64,000 nucleotides of DNA from Thermoguttaceae bacterium (GCA_017434455.1 JAFRFG010000046.1:62001-126000), one strand, 5' to 3'; shown: positions 35,801-43,783, numbered from the stretch's first letter. Program-made: numbers and translations. The notes: generated by a model from the letters alone, not told the origin.

Positions 35801-36261
35801 GGGGGGAAGACCCCGACCGGAACCGGGCGTTCCCCTCCCCCCCAGGGAGTGGGGACGCGGGCGCGCGAGGAGGCCTCGAAGATATAATTCACCCGTCCCA
35901 GCCAGTTGCGGTTTTGGAGATACAAGTCAATCGCCGACTCCCAGTCGCTCAGCGCGCCGTCGAAGTCGCCGAGGGTATAGAGCGCCTCGCCGTGAACGGC
36001 GTAGTAGCAGATCGAGTCGAGCCAGCGCAGGGCACCAACCCGCACGGCCGAGCGAAGCGCCTCGGCACTGATATGCTCGGCGGCCTCCGGATTCCCCTGC
36101 CCGAGCGCCTGCCAGGCGTCGTAGTAGAAGGCATCGGGGATCGGCCGGCGGGTTGACTGCGCGGCCAGTGGTGCCGGCGCGGCAAAACCGAGGGCCAGGC
36201 CGATCAGCGCGGCGAGCCAGACGACCGTCCTCGGCGCGTGATAATATCGTTGGATTCGCAT
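32881..36261 (-). CDS. Secreted TPR protein with a C-terminal, apparently inactive CHAT-like domain
   Basis: 1126 residues from the ATG at 36261, seven bases after GGAGAG. A signal peptide ends near APAPLAAQ. Residues 40-560 are helical repeats with TPR character (AEHISAEALRSAV, LGDFDGALSDWESAI, KWNEAENILTKALL). Residues 600-960 resemble a CHAT domain: LAIVPDDLLWYLPFEAL, then the strand TVVLPGYRTL and ARGCDTALISRWRTGG where active CHAT proteins have a SAC-x-T-G cysteine and a SLW strand. The cysteine and the histidine in the earlier H-x-x-H-G motif are not in place, so protease activity is unlikely. The last 150 residues are Asp/Glu/Gly-rich, then basic. It is the last gene of a tatD-tcdA-ruvX run. 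Confidence 0.75.
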   Translation of the reverse strand: MRIQRYYHAPRTVVWLAALIGLALGFAAPAPLAAQSTRRPIPDAFYYDAWQALGQGNPEAAEHISAEALRSAVRVGALRWLDSICYYAVHGEALYTLGDFDGALSDWESAIDLYLQNRNWLGRVNYIFEASSRARVPTPWGGGERPVPVGVFPPEATIITGDVITDQRLKQGGLMAQQEMHRIDPIAILQSMALSLRRRNELLGPLAPFDPRGPEIVNCFSTRSVTPNHWSVTWLDVLLGLAYQGIGKWNEAENILTKALLMSGQFDHNLSSCALLALGDGYTAAGKTKEAATCFFEASVSSFQFGWYADTAEAFEKYANVVRVEDPIASPEVLRAAWDWARSARGAVPVRLALDLALAENAIIASDAEPGQAAEAERFLKAANSILQGAHMAGSPQADQWNRLNALYNFASGHPDRGAEALDLALEGAALRTPRLYQIDLLDRQLQSGDWELSPRNICELYEVLLRDSGPVDWLIAPLETLAFDCRVNPESFENWFLLLMNQRNLPEQAFEIAERAREVRFHKQLDFGGRALALRLLLETPEAKLPEELRNLRQSLLERYPAYAEALSAAKDLAGGLERADFPPSDNQGRALYEQLWDSALAREGMIGQMIPARLFVPKMFPPRYALSDIQALLPEEGTLLTFFRAMDELYGFLVTPTLIEGWRVGLVKESAGAVAGFLKTIGVTDAGRARQMKEIASDAWRESGRDLLQWILGIASGGDRFNVQFRQLAIVPDDLLWYLPFEALCLPQGENLIPLAQVPGLTVFYAPTASLAFTSGTGQTAAAILLTGIAPGEMFPHEKKNLNGDAVNRLAGRVRKAAVIAPMGLNLPSSASAFKFDRLAVLREIIGSGDWVPYATGKLREDSFRAWERLPLGGPKTVVLPGYRTLGEDGMKNGGDGSEIFLPLMTLMARGCDTALISRWRTGGRSAYDLTENFLAAESDETPAPEIWKEVLADFFEKPLVLDEEPRFKGTTKGTKGEDAQYPFFWGGYLLVSRSLVPPQSPVVEPDAEGETPGEGETFGEEQGGDADDADTDGTEIDDTEDADLEGGEDAEDGGTGSTDAGEGAAQDDNAGKKPDERPKVKPKGRQTSDSGSDDTRPRSPSPVTDEDLERADEAADDFYAPNK

Positions 36262-36286
36262 AATGGTGCTCTCCACTGGTGGATGA

Positions 36287-36775
36287 TTAATCTTCCAGGG
36301 CCTCGTTTCGGTCGGTCCCGATCTGCCCCCGTTCGAGGTAGTTCGAAAGAAGAATTTGCGCCGCTACGGCGTCGAGCCGCTTTTTGCGCTTTTTGTTCGT
36401 CAGGTTCGCCCCGCGCAGAAGTTCCCCCGCCTCGACACTGGTGAACCGCTCGTCGATATAGACCACCGGCAGACCGGTCAGTTCCCCGAGCCACGTGCCG
36501 AATTGGCGCGCGCCCTCGGCCGAGTCCCCCGCCCGCCCGTCGCAGTGCAGCGGCAGCCCGACCACGAACTGAACGATCCGCTCGTCTTTGGCGAATCGGC
36601 GAAAGTAGTCGGCGTCGGCTTTCGGGCCACGCCGGGTATAGACCTCGTAGGGAAACGCCATCGTCCGGTTCTCGTCGCAGACCGATATCCCGACGCGGAC
36701 GGTCCCGTAGTCGATCCCCGCCAGGCGGCCGCGCCCGGCCGGCTGATTCGTTTCGTTCGGTGTTGTTTCTGTCAT
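36287..36775 (-). CDS. ruvX: Putative pre-16S rRNA nuclease, RuvX/YqgF family
   Basis: 162 residues. The family's RNase H-like fold is clear: GIDYGTVRVGIS with the first acidic metal ligand, VVGLPL, the second acidic motif DERFTS, and the last KKRLDAVAAQILLSNYLE. YqgF processes the 16S rRNA 5' end; the older annotation is Holliday-junction resolvase. Normal length. It starts 30 bases after the tcdA stop and ends 25 bases before the TPR/CHAT gene, so they are likely one transcript. Confidence 0.92.
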   Translation of the reverse strand: MTETTPNETNQPAGRGRLAGIDYGTVRVGISVCDENRTMAFPYEVYTRRGPKADADYFRRFAKDERIVQFVVGLPLHCDGRAGDSAEGARQFGTWLGELTGLPVVYIDERFTSVEAGELLRGANLTNKKRKKRLDAVAAQILLSNYLERGQIGTDRNEALED

Positions 36776-36805
36776 AGGTGCCGTTATGCCGCTGTTACGC
36801 CGCCG

Positions 36806-37624
36806 TTATACCGTTGTTTCCGCGGAGGTCTCCGAGGGCCGGGGACGGCTCAGCCGCGTGATCGCCTCGTGCGCCAGACGCAGGCCGAAAACCCCGGGGA
36901 GGGTCGGCAGACTCCCCAGCGAGGAGCGGCGGCGGCCATGCTCCGGCTTTTCGTCCTCCGATTCCTCCGGCGGAAGGATCGCCCCGGCTAGGGGACCGCG
37001 GCGCGTCTGCTGGCGGGTCGGCTCCGACGACCAGACGCAGTCGATTTCGTCGGTGTCGACGCCGCGGCGGCGCAGCCGCTTGCGGAGCATCGCCGAAAGC
37101 GGACAGTGCGTCACCTCGGTCAGGGGACCGAAGTGAACAAGCGCGAAGTCGCTCTTCAGTGCCGCCCCCATGCTAGAGAGCCGGGGAAGCCCCCGGGCCG
37201 CGGCGGCGGCCAGCAGCTCGACCTTCGAGGAGAGGGAATCGATCGCGTCGATCAAAAGGTCGTAGTCCCCCCGATCATCGGCAAGCACACCGGCCGCGGT
37301 TTGGCCGTTGATCACCGTGTCGACCCGCTCGATTCGGCACTCCGGCCAGATACTCTTGACCCGCCGCTGGGCCGCCTCGGTCTTCGCCATCCCGACGGTC
37401 GTCCAGTCGGCGATCAGCTGGCGGTTGATATTGCTCGGCTTGATACGGTCGCAGTCGATCAGCCGCAGCCGGCCGATCCCCGCGCGAGCCAGCGCCTCCA
37501 GCGCGAACGAACCGACCGCGCCGATCCCGGCGATGATCACCCCGCGGCGGTGAAGCCGCTCCACGGCATCCTCCCCCAGAAGCAGTTCCAGCCGGGCGAA
37601 TTGCCCAAATCGTTCCTCGGCCAT
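36806..37624 (-). CDS. tcdA: tRNA threonylcarbamoyladenosine dehydratase
   Basis: 272 residues from the ATG at 37624, supported by AGGTAAGG upstream; the longer frame from 37717 lies in tatD and is not used. It is an E1-like (ThiF/MoeB/HesA) enzyme with the nucleotide loop IAGIGAVGSFALEALARAG, the conserved DCDRIKPSNINRQ, and an LLIDAIDSLSSKVEL strand typical of TcdA/CsdL. It activates t6A37 in tRNA with ATP to form the cyclic derivative in the cytoplasm. A Glu/Pro-rich loop near residues 205-230 is longer than usual. Confidence 0.9.
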   Translation of the reverse strand: MAEERFGQFARLELLLGEDAVERLHRRGVIIAGIGAVGSFALEALARAGIGRLRLIDCDRIKPSNINRQLIADWTTVGMAKTEAAQRRVKSIWPECRIERVDTVINGQTAAGVLADDRGDYDLLIDAIDSLSSKVELLAAAAARGLPRLSSMGAALKSDFALVHFGPLTEVTHCPLSAMLRKRLRRRGVDTDEIDCVWSSEPTRQQTRRGPLAGAILPPEESEDEKPEHGRRRSSLGSLPTLPGVFGLRLAHEAITRLSRPRPSETSAETTV

Positions 37625-37640
37625 CGAAGGGTACCTTACC

Positions 37641-38474
37641 TCATATAATACCGGCGGCGGCGAAAAAGCGCCGGCTGTTTGCCCAAATCCGCCGTGCCAG
37701 TTCATCGGCCGGCACACCGCGCAGTTCGGCCAAAGGGACCAGGGCGTCGGCTACCGCCGCGGGGGAATCGCTCCCCGAAGGCCAGTCGCTTTCGATCAGC
37801 AGCCGGTCGTCCGGGACGGCCGCCGCCGCGGCGCGCATGCGCCTGCGCGGCGGGGCAAGCGCGTGCGCCGAAAACGAAAAATACCCCCCCAGCGCGGCCA
37901 GGCGGTGAATCTGATCGGCCGAGGCACTCAGCGCGTGCAGCAGAAGAACCGGCCGCCGCCGCAGCGCTTTCACCTCGGCGATCACCTCCTCGACCGAGCG
38001 GACCGAATGAACCACCGCCGCGAGCGCGCAGCACGCGGCGTAGGCAAGCTGGCGGCGAAACAGCGCCCGCTGGGCGGCGTGTTCTTCCTTCGGCCGGGCG
38101 AAATCCAGGCCGATCTCCCCCAGCAGCGCGCCAAGCGGCGCGGTATCGAACGCCCGGTCGAGCAGTTCCTCAAGGTTTTCGGGCGCCGACGGCGCGTACC
38201 ACGGGTGGACGCCGAAGGCGGGGATCAGCCGCGGCCGGGTATCGGCGGCACAGGTATCGGCGCAAAGCTTAGCGATCGGGCCGAACTCCTCCGCCCGGGC
38301 CGCGGTGAGCACCACGGCCCTCACCGAGCCGCCTTGCGCGAGCTGAAGCTCCCGGGCAAGGTTCTCCCCCAAGTGACAGTGAACGTCGGCCAGCGGCGAA
38401 AGATCGCCGGGCGGAAGCGGTTTGGTCAAGGTTTCTCTCCGCGTTTCGGCAAATACTTTGGTTTTTTTCGTCAT
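37641..38474 (-). CDS. TatD-family metal-dependent hydrolase
   Basis: 277 residues. Metal ligands are visible: H32 and H34 in DVHCHL, E in GEIGLDF, and the aspartate in LLIESDWP; the fourth histidine is in VVHSVRS and is displaced from the usual IHSR form. TatD proteins are cytoplasmic DNases of the amidohydrolase superfamily. This protein is more divergent than TatD itself, particularly at residues 180-215 where an Ala/Arg-rich stretch replaces the usual strand. It is the first gene of a probable tatD-tcdA-ruvX-TPR/CHAT run (16-base gap to tcdA). Confidence 0.8.
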   Translation of the reverse strand: MTKKTKVFAETRRETLTKPLPPGDLSPLADVHCHLGENLARELQLAQGGSVRAVVLTAARAEEFGPIAKLCADTCAADTRPRLIPAFGVHPWYAPSAPENLEELLDRAFDTAPLGALLGEIGLDFARPKEEHAAQRALFRRQLAYAACCALAAVVHSVRSVEEVIAEVKALRRRPVLLLHALSASADQIHRLAALGGYFSFSAHALAPPRRRMRAAAAAVPDDRLLIESDWPSGSDSPAAVADALVPLAELRGVPADELARRIWANSRRFFAAAGII

Positions 38475-38571
38475 TTTCGGATTTTTTATCCCAAGAGAGT
38501 AAAAAAATGCCGATAGTAACGATTAGAGGTGTTGTGCCAAGGAAGGCGGATACTGCGAGGACGGATATTAC

Positions 38572-38862
38572 ATGACACGCCGCGTTTCGATTTTGCTTCT
38601 AGCCGGACTGGCTTTGTCGCTGGTCCCGGCGTCCGGATGCGCTCTTTACTCAGGGATTAAGCAAAAGATGCCGTGGAGCAAAAACCAGCCGCTTGTCTCC
38701 CCTATCGATGAAGAGGAGCAGAGAACCGAAGGGGAAAAGATGTCTGACTTCGCCGCCTCCGCGGGACGTTCCAACCCGAACGAGAAGAAAAAAGCCAGCG
38801 CCGGCGACACGTTTCTCTTCTCGAGCAAGGCGAAGGAAATCTTCAACAACACCGAACGGTAG
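38572..38862 (+). CDS. Small lipoprotein
   Basis: 96 residues with a lipobox PASGC (C23) after a hydrophobic core, then a short mature part rich in Lys, Ser and Glu. The family is not recognised. It is divergent from tatD; a purine-rich stretch (GCGAGGACGG) precedes the ATG. Confidence 0.65.
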   Translation: MTRRVSILLLAGLALSLVPASGCALYSGIKQKMPWSKNQPLVSPIDEEEQRTEGEKMSDFAASAGRSNPNEKKKASAGDTFLFSSKAKEIFNNTER

Positions 38863-38969
38863 CCCGGCCGGCGGCGCGGGCCGGCTCATCAGCGGTCCGA
38901 CTTCCGGTCTATAGCAAATGTAAGGCGGGGGGAATGTCAAGTTCCCTCCGCCTTCTTTTTTACGCACTT

Positions 38970-38997
38970 TTGCGCGCGGGAAATTTTCTGATATAAT
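38970..38997 (+). promoter_or_regulatory. Candidate promoter for the MoxR gene
   Basis: TTGCGC (38970-38975), a 16-base spacer and a perfect TATAAT (38992-38997) lie 73 bases before the ATG at 39070. Confidence 0.5.
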
Positions 38998-39069
38998 CTA
39001 GCCGACCTTTCTTCGGCGCGGCGCGGCAAACGCCCCGCGTTTCTTCGAGCGATAAGGAGAATACCCCCG

Positions 39070-39999
39070 ATGCAGGAAAAAATCGCCGCACTGAAAGCCA
39101 ACATCCAATCGGTCGTCCTCGGCAAGAGTGAACCGATCGACTTGCTTCTCACGACGCTCCTGGCCGGAGGGCACCTCCTTCTGGAGGATGTCCCGGGAAT
39201 CGGCAAGACCCTTCTGGCCCAGGCGCTGGCCAAGACGCTCGACGGCCGGTTCCACCGAATCCAATTCACCAGCGACCTGATCCCCGCCGATATCACGGGA
39301 GGGAGTTTGTTCGACCCCAAGGAGCAGCGGTTCTCGTTCGTCCCCGGCCCGATCTTCGCCAATATCCTCCTTGCCGACGAGATCAACCGGACCACGCCGC
39401 GTACCCAAAGCGCGATGCTCGAGGCGATGAGCGAGCGCCAGGTCTCCTGCGACGGCGTTTCGCACCCCCTGCCCGACCCGTTTATGGTGATCGCCACCGA
39501 AAACCCAATCGAGTTCGAGGGGACCTACCCCCTGCCCGAAAGCCAGCTCGACCGCTTTCTTCTGCGTATCTCACTGGGATACCCCGACCGCGGCAGCGAG
39601 CTGGAGATTCTCCGTCAGCATCAAGACGGTGAGCCGGTCGAGCATCTCCAGGCGGTCGCCTCGCTCGACGACATCCGCCGGCTGCAGGAACTGGCGCGGC
39701 AGGTTCGCGTCGCCGAGGAACTGCGCGCCTATATCATCGATATCGTCGAGGCGACGCGCCGGGGCGAGGAGCTTCAAGTCGGCGTGAGCCCCCGCGGGGC
39801 GATCGCGCTGCTGCGGGCCGCCCAGGCCGCGGCGCTGGTGGCCGGGCGCGACTTCGTGATACCCGACGACATCAAACGCCTGGCGGTTCCGGTTCTGGCC
39901 CACCGCGTCGTCCCCAATCAGACATTCCAAACCGACCGGCGCGCGATGGTCGAAGAGCTCATCGGCCGCCTGGTCGAGCGGATCACCGTCCCCGTGTGA
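39070..39999 (+). CDS. MoxR-family AAA ATPase
   Basis: 309 residues, typical length. Walker A GIGKT inside LLEDVPGIGKTLLAQALA, the MoxR signature QFTSDLIPADITG, Walker B LLADEINR and sensor ENPIEFEGTYPLPE-QLDRF are all present. MoxR proteins are chaperone-like and usually activate von Willebrand-factor A partners. No VWA or DUF58 gene follows here, which is unusual: the next gene is nadC. Partner genes may lie outside this window. A weak purine-rich ribosome site (AAGGAGAATACCCCCG) precedes the start. Confidence 0.92.
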   Translation: MQEKIAALKANIQSVVLGKSEPIDLLLTTLLAGGHLLLEDVPGIGKTLLAQALAKTLDGRFHRIQFTSDLIPADITGGSLFDPKEQRFSFVPGPIFANILLADEINRTTPRTQSAMLEAMSERQVSCDGVSHPLPDPFMVIATENPIEFEGTYPLPESQLDRFLLRISLGYPDRGSELEILRQHQDGEPVEHLQAVASLDDIRRLQELARQVRVAEELRAYIIDIVEATRRGEELQVGVSPRGAIALLRAAQAAALVAGRDFVIPDDIKRLAVPVLAHRVVPNQTFQTDRRAMVEELIGRLVERITVPV

Positions 40000-40038
40000 C
40001 GGTGAAAAATAGGTTTTTAACGGAAAAATATCTTCACG

Positions 40039-40950
40039 ATGAAAAGAGATTTTGTTCAGCACCCTTGGGGGGAAGCGGCCGAGAACGAAGCCCGACGGAT
40101 CATCGGCGAGGCGCTTCGTGAGGATCTCTCGACCGAAGGGGATATTACCTCGCTGGCGCTCATCGACGCCGACCGCCCGGGGCGCGCGGCGGTGGTCTCC
40201 CGCGAAGAGGGGATTCTGGCGGGGGAGCCGATTGCCGCGATGGTCCTGGAGGCGGTCGATAAACGCCTGAAGTGGAGCCCGGCCAAGCGGGACGGCCAGC
40301 CGCTCGCCCCGGGGGAGACGCTCGGGGTGATTTCCGGTCCGGTCCGGTCGATGCTCACCGCCGAGCGGCCGATCCTCAATATCATCGGCCGGCTCTCGGG
40401 GATCGCGACGCTGACCGCCCGTTACGTCGCCGAGATCGCCGGTACCTCGGCGCGGGTCTACGACACCCGCAAGACCACCCCGGGGTGGCGTTTCCTCGAA
40501 AAATACGCCGTCCACTGCGGCGGCGGCCGAAACCACCGAACCGGGCTGTTCGACGCGATGCTGATCAAAGACAACCACCTCGCCTCGGTCGGCGGCCAGG
40601 GGCTGACCCCCGCCGACGCGCTGCGCCGCGGCCGTGCCTGGCTGCAGGAACGCTTCGGCGGCGGCCAGCTACCGATCATCGAGGTCGAGGTCGACTCGCT
40701 CGACCAGCTGAAGAATGTCCTGGAGGCAAACCCCGATATCGTTCTGCTCGATAATATGCCGCCGGAGATGATGGCCGAGGCGGTCGCGCTGCGAAACTCG
40801 ATGGCGCCGGAAACCGAGCTGGAGGCCTCGGGGGGGATTAACCTTGAGACTGTCCGCGCCAAGGCGGCCAGCGGCGTGGACCGCGTCAGCGTCGGCCGGC
40901 TGACCCATTCGCCCCGGACGCTCGATATCGGGCTGGACTGGCAGGAATAA
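40039..40950 (+). CDS. nadC: Nicotinate-nucleotide pyrophosphorylase (carboxylating)
   Basis: 303 residues. Conserved elements are TEGDITS, DTRKTTPGWRFLEKYAV, HCGGGRNHRTGLFDAMLIKDNH and EVEVDSLDQL, the quinolinate- and PRPP-binding parts of the enzyme. It converts quinolinate and PRPP to nicotinate mononucleotide in de novo NAD synthesis. No nadA or nadB lies in this window. Spacing to moxR is 39 bases. Confidence 0.95.
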   Translation: MKRDFVQHPWGEAAENEARRIIGEALREDLSTEGDITSLALIDADRPGRAAVVSREEGILAGEPIAAMVLEAVDKRLKWSPAKRDGQPLAPGETLGVISGPVRSMLTAERPILNIIGRLSGIATLTARYVAEIAGTSARVYDTRKTTPGWRFLEKYAVHCGGGRNHRTGLFDAMLIKDNHLASVGGQGLTPADALRRGRAWLQERFGGGQLPIIEVEVDSLDQLKNVLEANPDIVLLDNMPPEMMAEAVALRNSMAPETELEASGGINLETVRAKAASGVDRVSVGRLTHSPRTLDIGLDWQE

Positions 40951-40969
40951 AAACCACCGGAAATAAAAA

Positions 40970-40993
40970 AAGGCGGGCCGAATAGCCCGCCTT
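40970..40993. terminator. Terminator between nadC and the PDZ gene
   Basis: AAGGCGGGC-cgaata-GCCCGCCTT, with an A run on its left and a T-rich right end, between convergent stops. Confidence 0.8.
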
Positions 40994-41028
40994 ATTGTTA
41001 TCCCAAAGCGCCGAACCGGCGGCTTGTT

Positions 41029-42075
41029 TTACTTCGTTCCCTCCTCGGCGGCCGGCGCTTCGGCATCGGCGTCGGCCGGAAGGATCATTCCCGGGCGGAC
41101 GACGCGGATCTTCTCGTCGGAGGAGATAACCGGCGCCTGGCCGTCGCCGGCTTGAATCTCCACCCCCGCCGGCTCCTGGTCGACTTCCGGGCGCTTTTCG
41201 GGGAGCAGTTCGACGCTCTGGCGCTGTCCGGCGCGGATGAACTCGACCGCCATCGGCTTCTCGCCGCCGTTGGCGTCGAGGATCTCGCCGATTTCCAACG
41301 GGTTGCAGACCGGCTGGTCACCCAACTTCAGGAGGATATCGTACTTCTGCAGCCCCGCCTTCTCGCTGGGGGAACCGGGGACCACGTCGAAGATCAAAAT
41401 CCCCTCGTCGTCGCCCAGCGCCAGCTGGGAGCGCAGAACCGGATCGACCTGCGTCACCCGGGCGCCGAGCCAGTACTCGCTCGGCTTCACCGCCGAGGCG
41501 ATCGCCCCGGGGATCCCCTGACGGGGGAAGCCGAAGCCGGACATCACGTCGGAGGGGGAGAAGCCGAAGGCGCCGTTGAAGCGCTTCATCATCTCTTCCT
41601 GCTGGGCAAGCATCGCCTCCATCTGCGACTGCATCTGACGGAATATCTCGTCCCCGCCGGGGGCGTTCGGGTCGGCGGTCACCGCGCCGCCGAGCGCCGG
41701 ATCACTGATCGCCAGATCGGCCGAATTGGCCGCCTGGGCGCCGGTGCCGTTGCGCAGAATGATCCCCGGGGCGATCTGGCTGTCGAGTTCCAGCGGCGCG
41801 TTCCCGTCGGGAGCGTCCCCCTCGATGGTCTTCTCCTCGTCCTCGATCAGGACTCCGTCTTTCCAGACCTTCTTTTTCTGAACCCTCTTCCCGTCCGGGC
41901 CGACGCTGCTTTCGATCGTCACCGAATACGACTGGGACGAGAACCCCGCCGCCGGATCGGCCGCGTTTTGCGCCCGGGCGTTCCCGCCGGGGCAAAAGCC
42001 CAGACCGGCCAGCAGAAGGGAAAAGATCACCGACTCGACGCATAAATTCGTACTGAACGTGAATTTCTTCATCAT
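41029..42075 (-). CDS. PDZ-domain secreted protein
   Basis: 348 residues. An N-terminal signal (SLLLAGLGFCPGGNARAQ) is followed by a low-complexity part. A single PDZ domain lies near residues 180-285 (SEYWLGARVTQVDPVLRSQ, VVPGSPSEKAGLQKYDILLKLGDQPV, VEFIRAGQ), the pattern of HtrA-type PDZ domains, but there is no protease domain. It is probably a periplasmic scaffold that binds exposed C-termini. The gene lies alone, with a purine-rich ribosome site (AAGGAGTTGATG) before the ATG. Confidence 0.75.
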   Translation of the reverse strand: MMKKFTFSTNLCVESVIFSLLLAGLGFCPGGNARAQNAADPAAGFSSQSYSVTIESSVGPDGKRVQKKKVWKDGVLIEDEEKTIEGDAPDGNAPLELDSQIAPGIILRNGTGAQAANSADLAISDPALGGAVTADPNAPGGDEIFRQMQSQMEAMLAQQEEMMKRFNGAFGFSPSDVMSGFGFPRQGIPGAIASAVKPSEYWLGARVTQVDPVLRSQLALGDDEGILIFDVVPGSPSEKAGLQKYDILLKLGDQPVCNPLEIGEILDANGGEKPMAVEFIRAGQRQSVELLPEKRPEVDQEPAGVEIQAGDGQAPVISSDEKIRVVRPGMILPADADAEAPAAEEGTK

Positions 42076-42201
42076 TTCATCAACTCCTTAAGTGTTCTGT
42101 TCCATGCTCTCGCGCGGCCGTGCGAAAGGCGCGCGAATCATTTTCTTATACGTAAAGCTCCCGCCGAGAGAACCGGCAAAAGCTCCCCTTTCGTCAAACT
42201 T

Positions 42202-43026
42202 TTACTGGTAGAGCGCCGCCGGGAAAGCGGTATTGTCTTTGCGGCGGATCGTGATCGTGTCGACCGGCACAATCGCCTTGCGGCCGTCCTCCAGCGGGAT
42301 GGTCAGATGCTCGGTCGTGCAGTCGACCTGCCGGCCGTCCCGGCGAAGATGCTCGACATACTCGTTCGTCGAGGGGGTATGCAGCAGCGCCGGGTCGTAG
42401 TGGTCGGACTCGACGCACGGAAGCGATATCCCCGCCAGGTCGTTCGCCTCGGTATTGAGCCGAACCCGCTGCACCGGGACGTCAAACGGGTCGGCCACAC
42501 GCGGCGCGGCGGCTTCGCCGGCGGCCATCATCGAATCGGTCCCCGGGGAAACCGCCGGGGCGCTTGTGGAAACACCTCCCTCGCGCGGCCCCAGCGCCGG
42601 GCGGACCAGGAGGGCCGCCGCGGCGCTCATCACAAAGGCCAACAAAAGCCCGCCGGCCATCGCCCGGAGGACAACCCTTTTCCGCCATCGTGCCTGAAGG
42701 TCCCCCCCGACATAGGCGGTTTTGGCGTAGGTACCGGCCAGCTCGGCGATCGGCTCATCGGCCGCGGCCGATAGAGCGCCGATCGTCAGCCGATCGAACG
42801 GCTCGGCCTCGGCGGCGCTGTTCTTGCCGAGCGCGCGGGCGAGACACTGCGACTCGAGAAACGCCGTCGCTAAAGCCCGCCAGCCGTTGGGGACGGTATC
42901 GAGGCGCTGGAGCAGCTCCCGCCGCCGCGGCTCCTCAAGCTCGTCGTCGACCAGCAGCTCCATCAAGAGAGCGTCTTCGCGGCTCGGACCGTCAAAGAAT
43001 TGTTCCGGGGATTTCCTCTCAGACAT
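42202..43026 (-). CDS. Putative anti-sigma factor, single-pass membrane protein
   Basis: 274 residues from the ATG at 43026, directly after GGGAGGAAACC. The cytoplasmic N-terminal half is acidic and has no obvious CHC2-type zinc motif but carries LVDDELEEPRRRELLQRLD, a pattern seen in sigma-factor-bound regulators. A transmembrane helix (AMAGGLLLAFVMSAAAALLV, near residues 150-172) and a periplasmic C-terminal part follow. Its gene comes 58 bases after an ECF sigma factor gene, the usual sigma/anti-sigma order. The pairing is inferred from context; no zinc-finger signature supports it. Confidence 0.6.
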   Translation of the reverse strand: MSERKSPEQFFDGPSREDALLMELLVDDELEEPRRRELLQRLDTVPNGWRALATAFLESQCLARALGKNSAAEAEPFDRLTIGALSAAADEPIAELAGTYAKTAYVGGDLQARWRKRVVLRAMAGGLLLAFVMSAAAALLVRPALGPREGGVSTSAPAVSPGTDSMMAAGEAAAPRVADPFDVPVQRVRLNTEANDLAGISLPCVESDHYDPALLHTPSTNEYVEHLRRDGRQVDCTTEHLTIPLEDGRKAIVPVDTITIRRKDNTAFPAALYQ

Positions 43027-43084
43027 GGTTTCCTCCCTCGGGGAAGTTCCCCGGGGCGTTTCGATAGGGTGTACGATACCGATA

Positions 43085-43783
43085 TCAACGATCTTCCCCG
43101 CCCATCCGGCGGGCAAGAACCTGCCGCAGCAATCCGCGGGCCCGATGGAGCCGGGCCTGGACCGTCGTCACCGTCACGCCGAGTTTCTCGGCCATATCGC
43201 GGTAACTCCAGTCGTGGACATACTTCAGCAGGAGGAGTTCCCGGGCCTGCTCGGGAAGCTGAGCCATCGCGTCACGGACCATCTGATGCCGTTCCTCGGC
43301 GAGCAGCCACTGAAGCGGGCCGGGCGAGGGATCTCGGTCGAGCGGCTCGCCGACGCGTTGCCGATACCGCTGCAGAAGGTTCCGCTTGCGTCCCATCGTT
43401 CGGCGGTAGAGCAGCGACTGAATCACCGCCAGGCGATAGAGCCACGGCGCCACCTTCGAAGGGTCATGAATCGGGGATTTCTGCCGGACCGCCGCCAGCG
43501 CGACTTCCTGAAAGATATCACCGACCGCCTGCGATTCTCCCACGCGGGCGGCGATGACCGTTCGCAGCCACTCCTCGTTCTTGCGAAGCTCCTCGGCCCA
43601 GTCGATCCGATCGCCGGCTCCCCCGACCGAAGCGGTCCCCTCCGCGCAAAGGGTATCGAAACCCAATCCGCAGGATGACTGGTCTTCCATCGCGCCCGGA
43701 AGCTCCCGGCGAATATACTCTTCATCGGTGAGCTCCCGCGGGTCTTCCGGAATCGTCCGGCCGGGGGAAGCATCGTTCTTCAT
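43085..43783 (-). CDS. ECF-type RNA polymerase sigma factor
   Basis: 232 residues; the ATG at 43783 follows AAAGGG. Region 2 (VIAARVGESQAVGDIFQEVALAAV) and region 4 (LPEQARELLLLKYVHDWSYRDMAEKL, then TVTTVQARLHRARGLLRQ) are recognisable, with the characteristic helix-turn-helix. The protein has an unusually long N-terminal extension of about 60 residues before region 2 containing a cysteine (QSSCGLGF). Probable partner: the next gene. The regulon cannot be told from this sequence. Planctomycetes carry many such ECF sigma factors. Confidence 0.85.
   Translation of the reverse strand: MKNDASPGRTIPEDPRELTDEEYIRRELPGAMEDQSSCGLGFDTLCAEGTASVGGAGDRIDWAEELRKNEEWLRTVIAARVGESQAVGDIFQEVALAAVRQKSPIHDPSKVAPWLYRLAVIQSLLYRRTMGRKRNLLQRYRQRVGEPLDRDPSPGPLQWLLAEERHQMVRDAMAQLPEQARELLLLKYVHDWSYRDMAEKLGVTVTTVQARLHRARGLLRQVLARRMGGEDR

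Noticed and set aside
33865-36156. 763-codon open frame on + opposite the TPR/CHAT gene
   Set aside because: Shadow of the minus-strand gene, which has a signal peptide, ribosome site and recognisable domains. The + frame lacks motifs and a start context.
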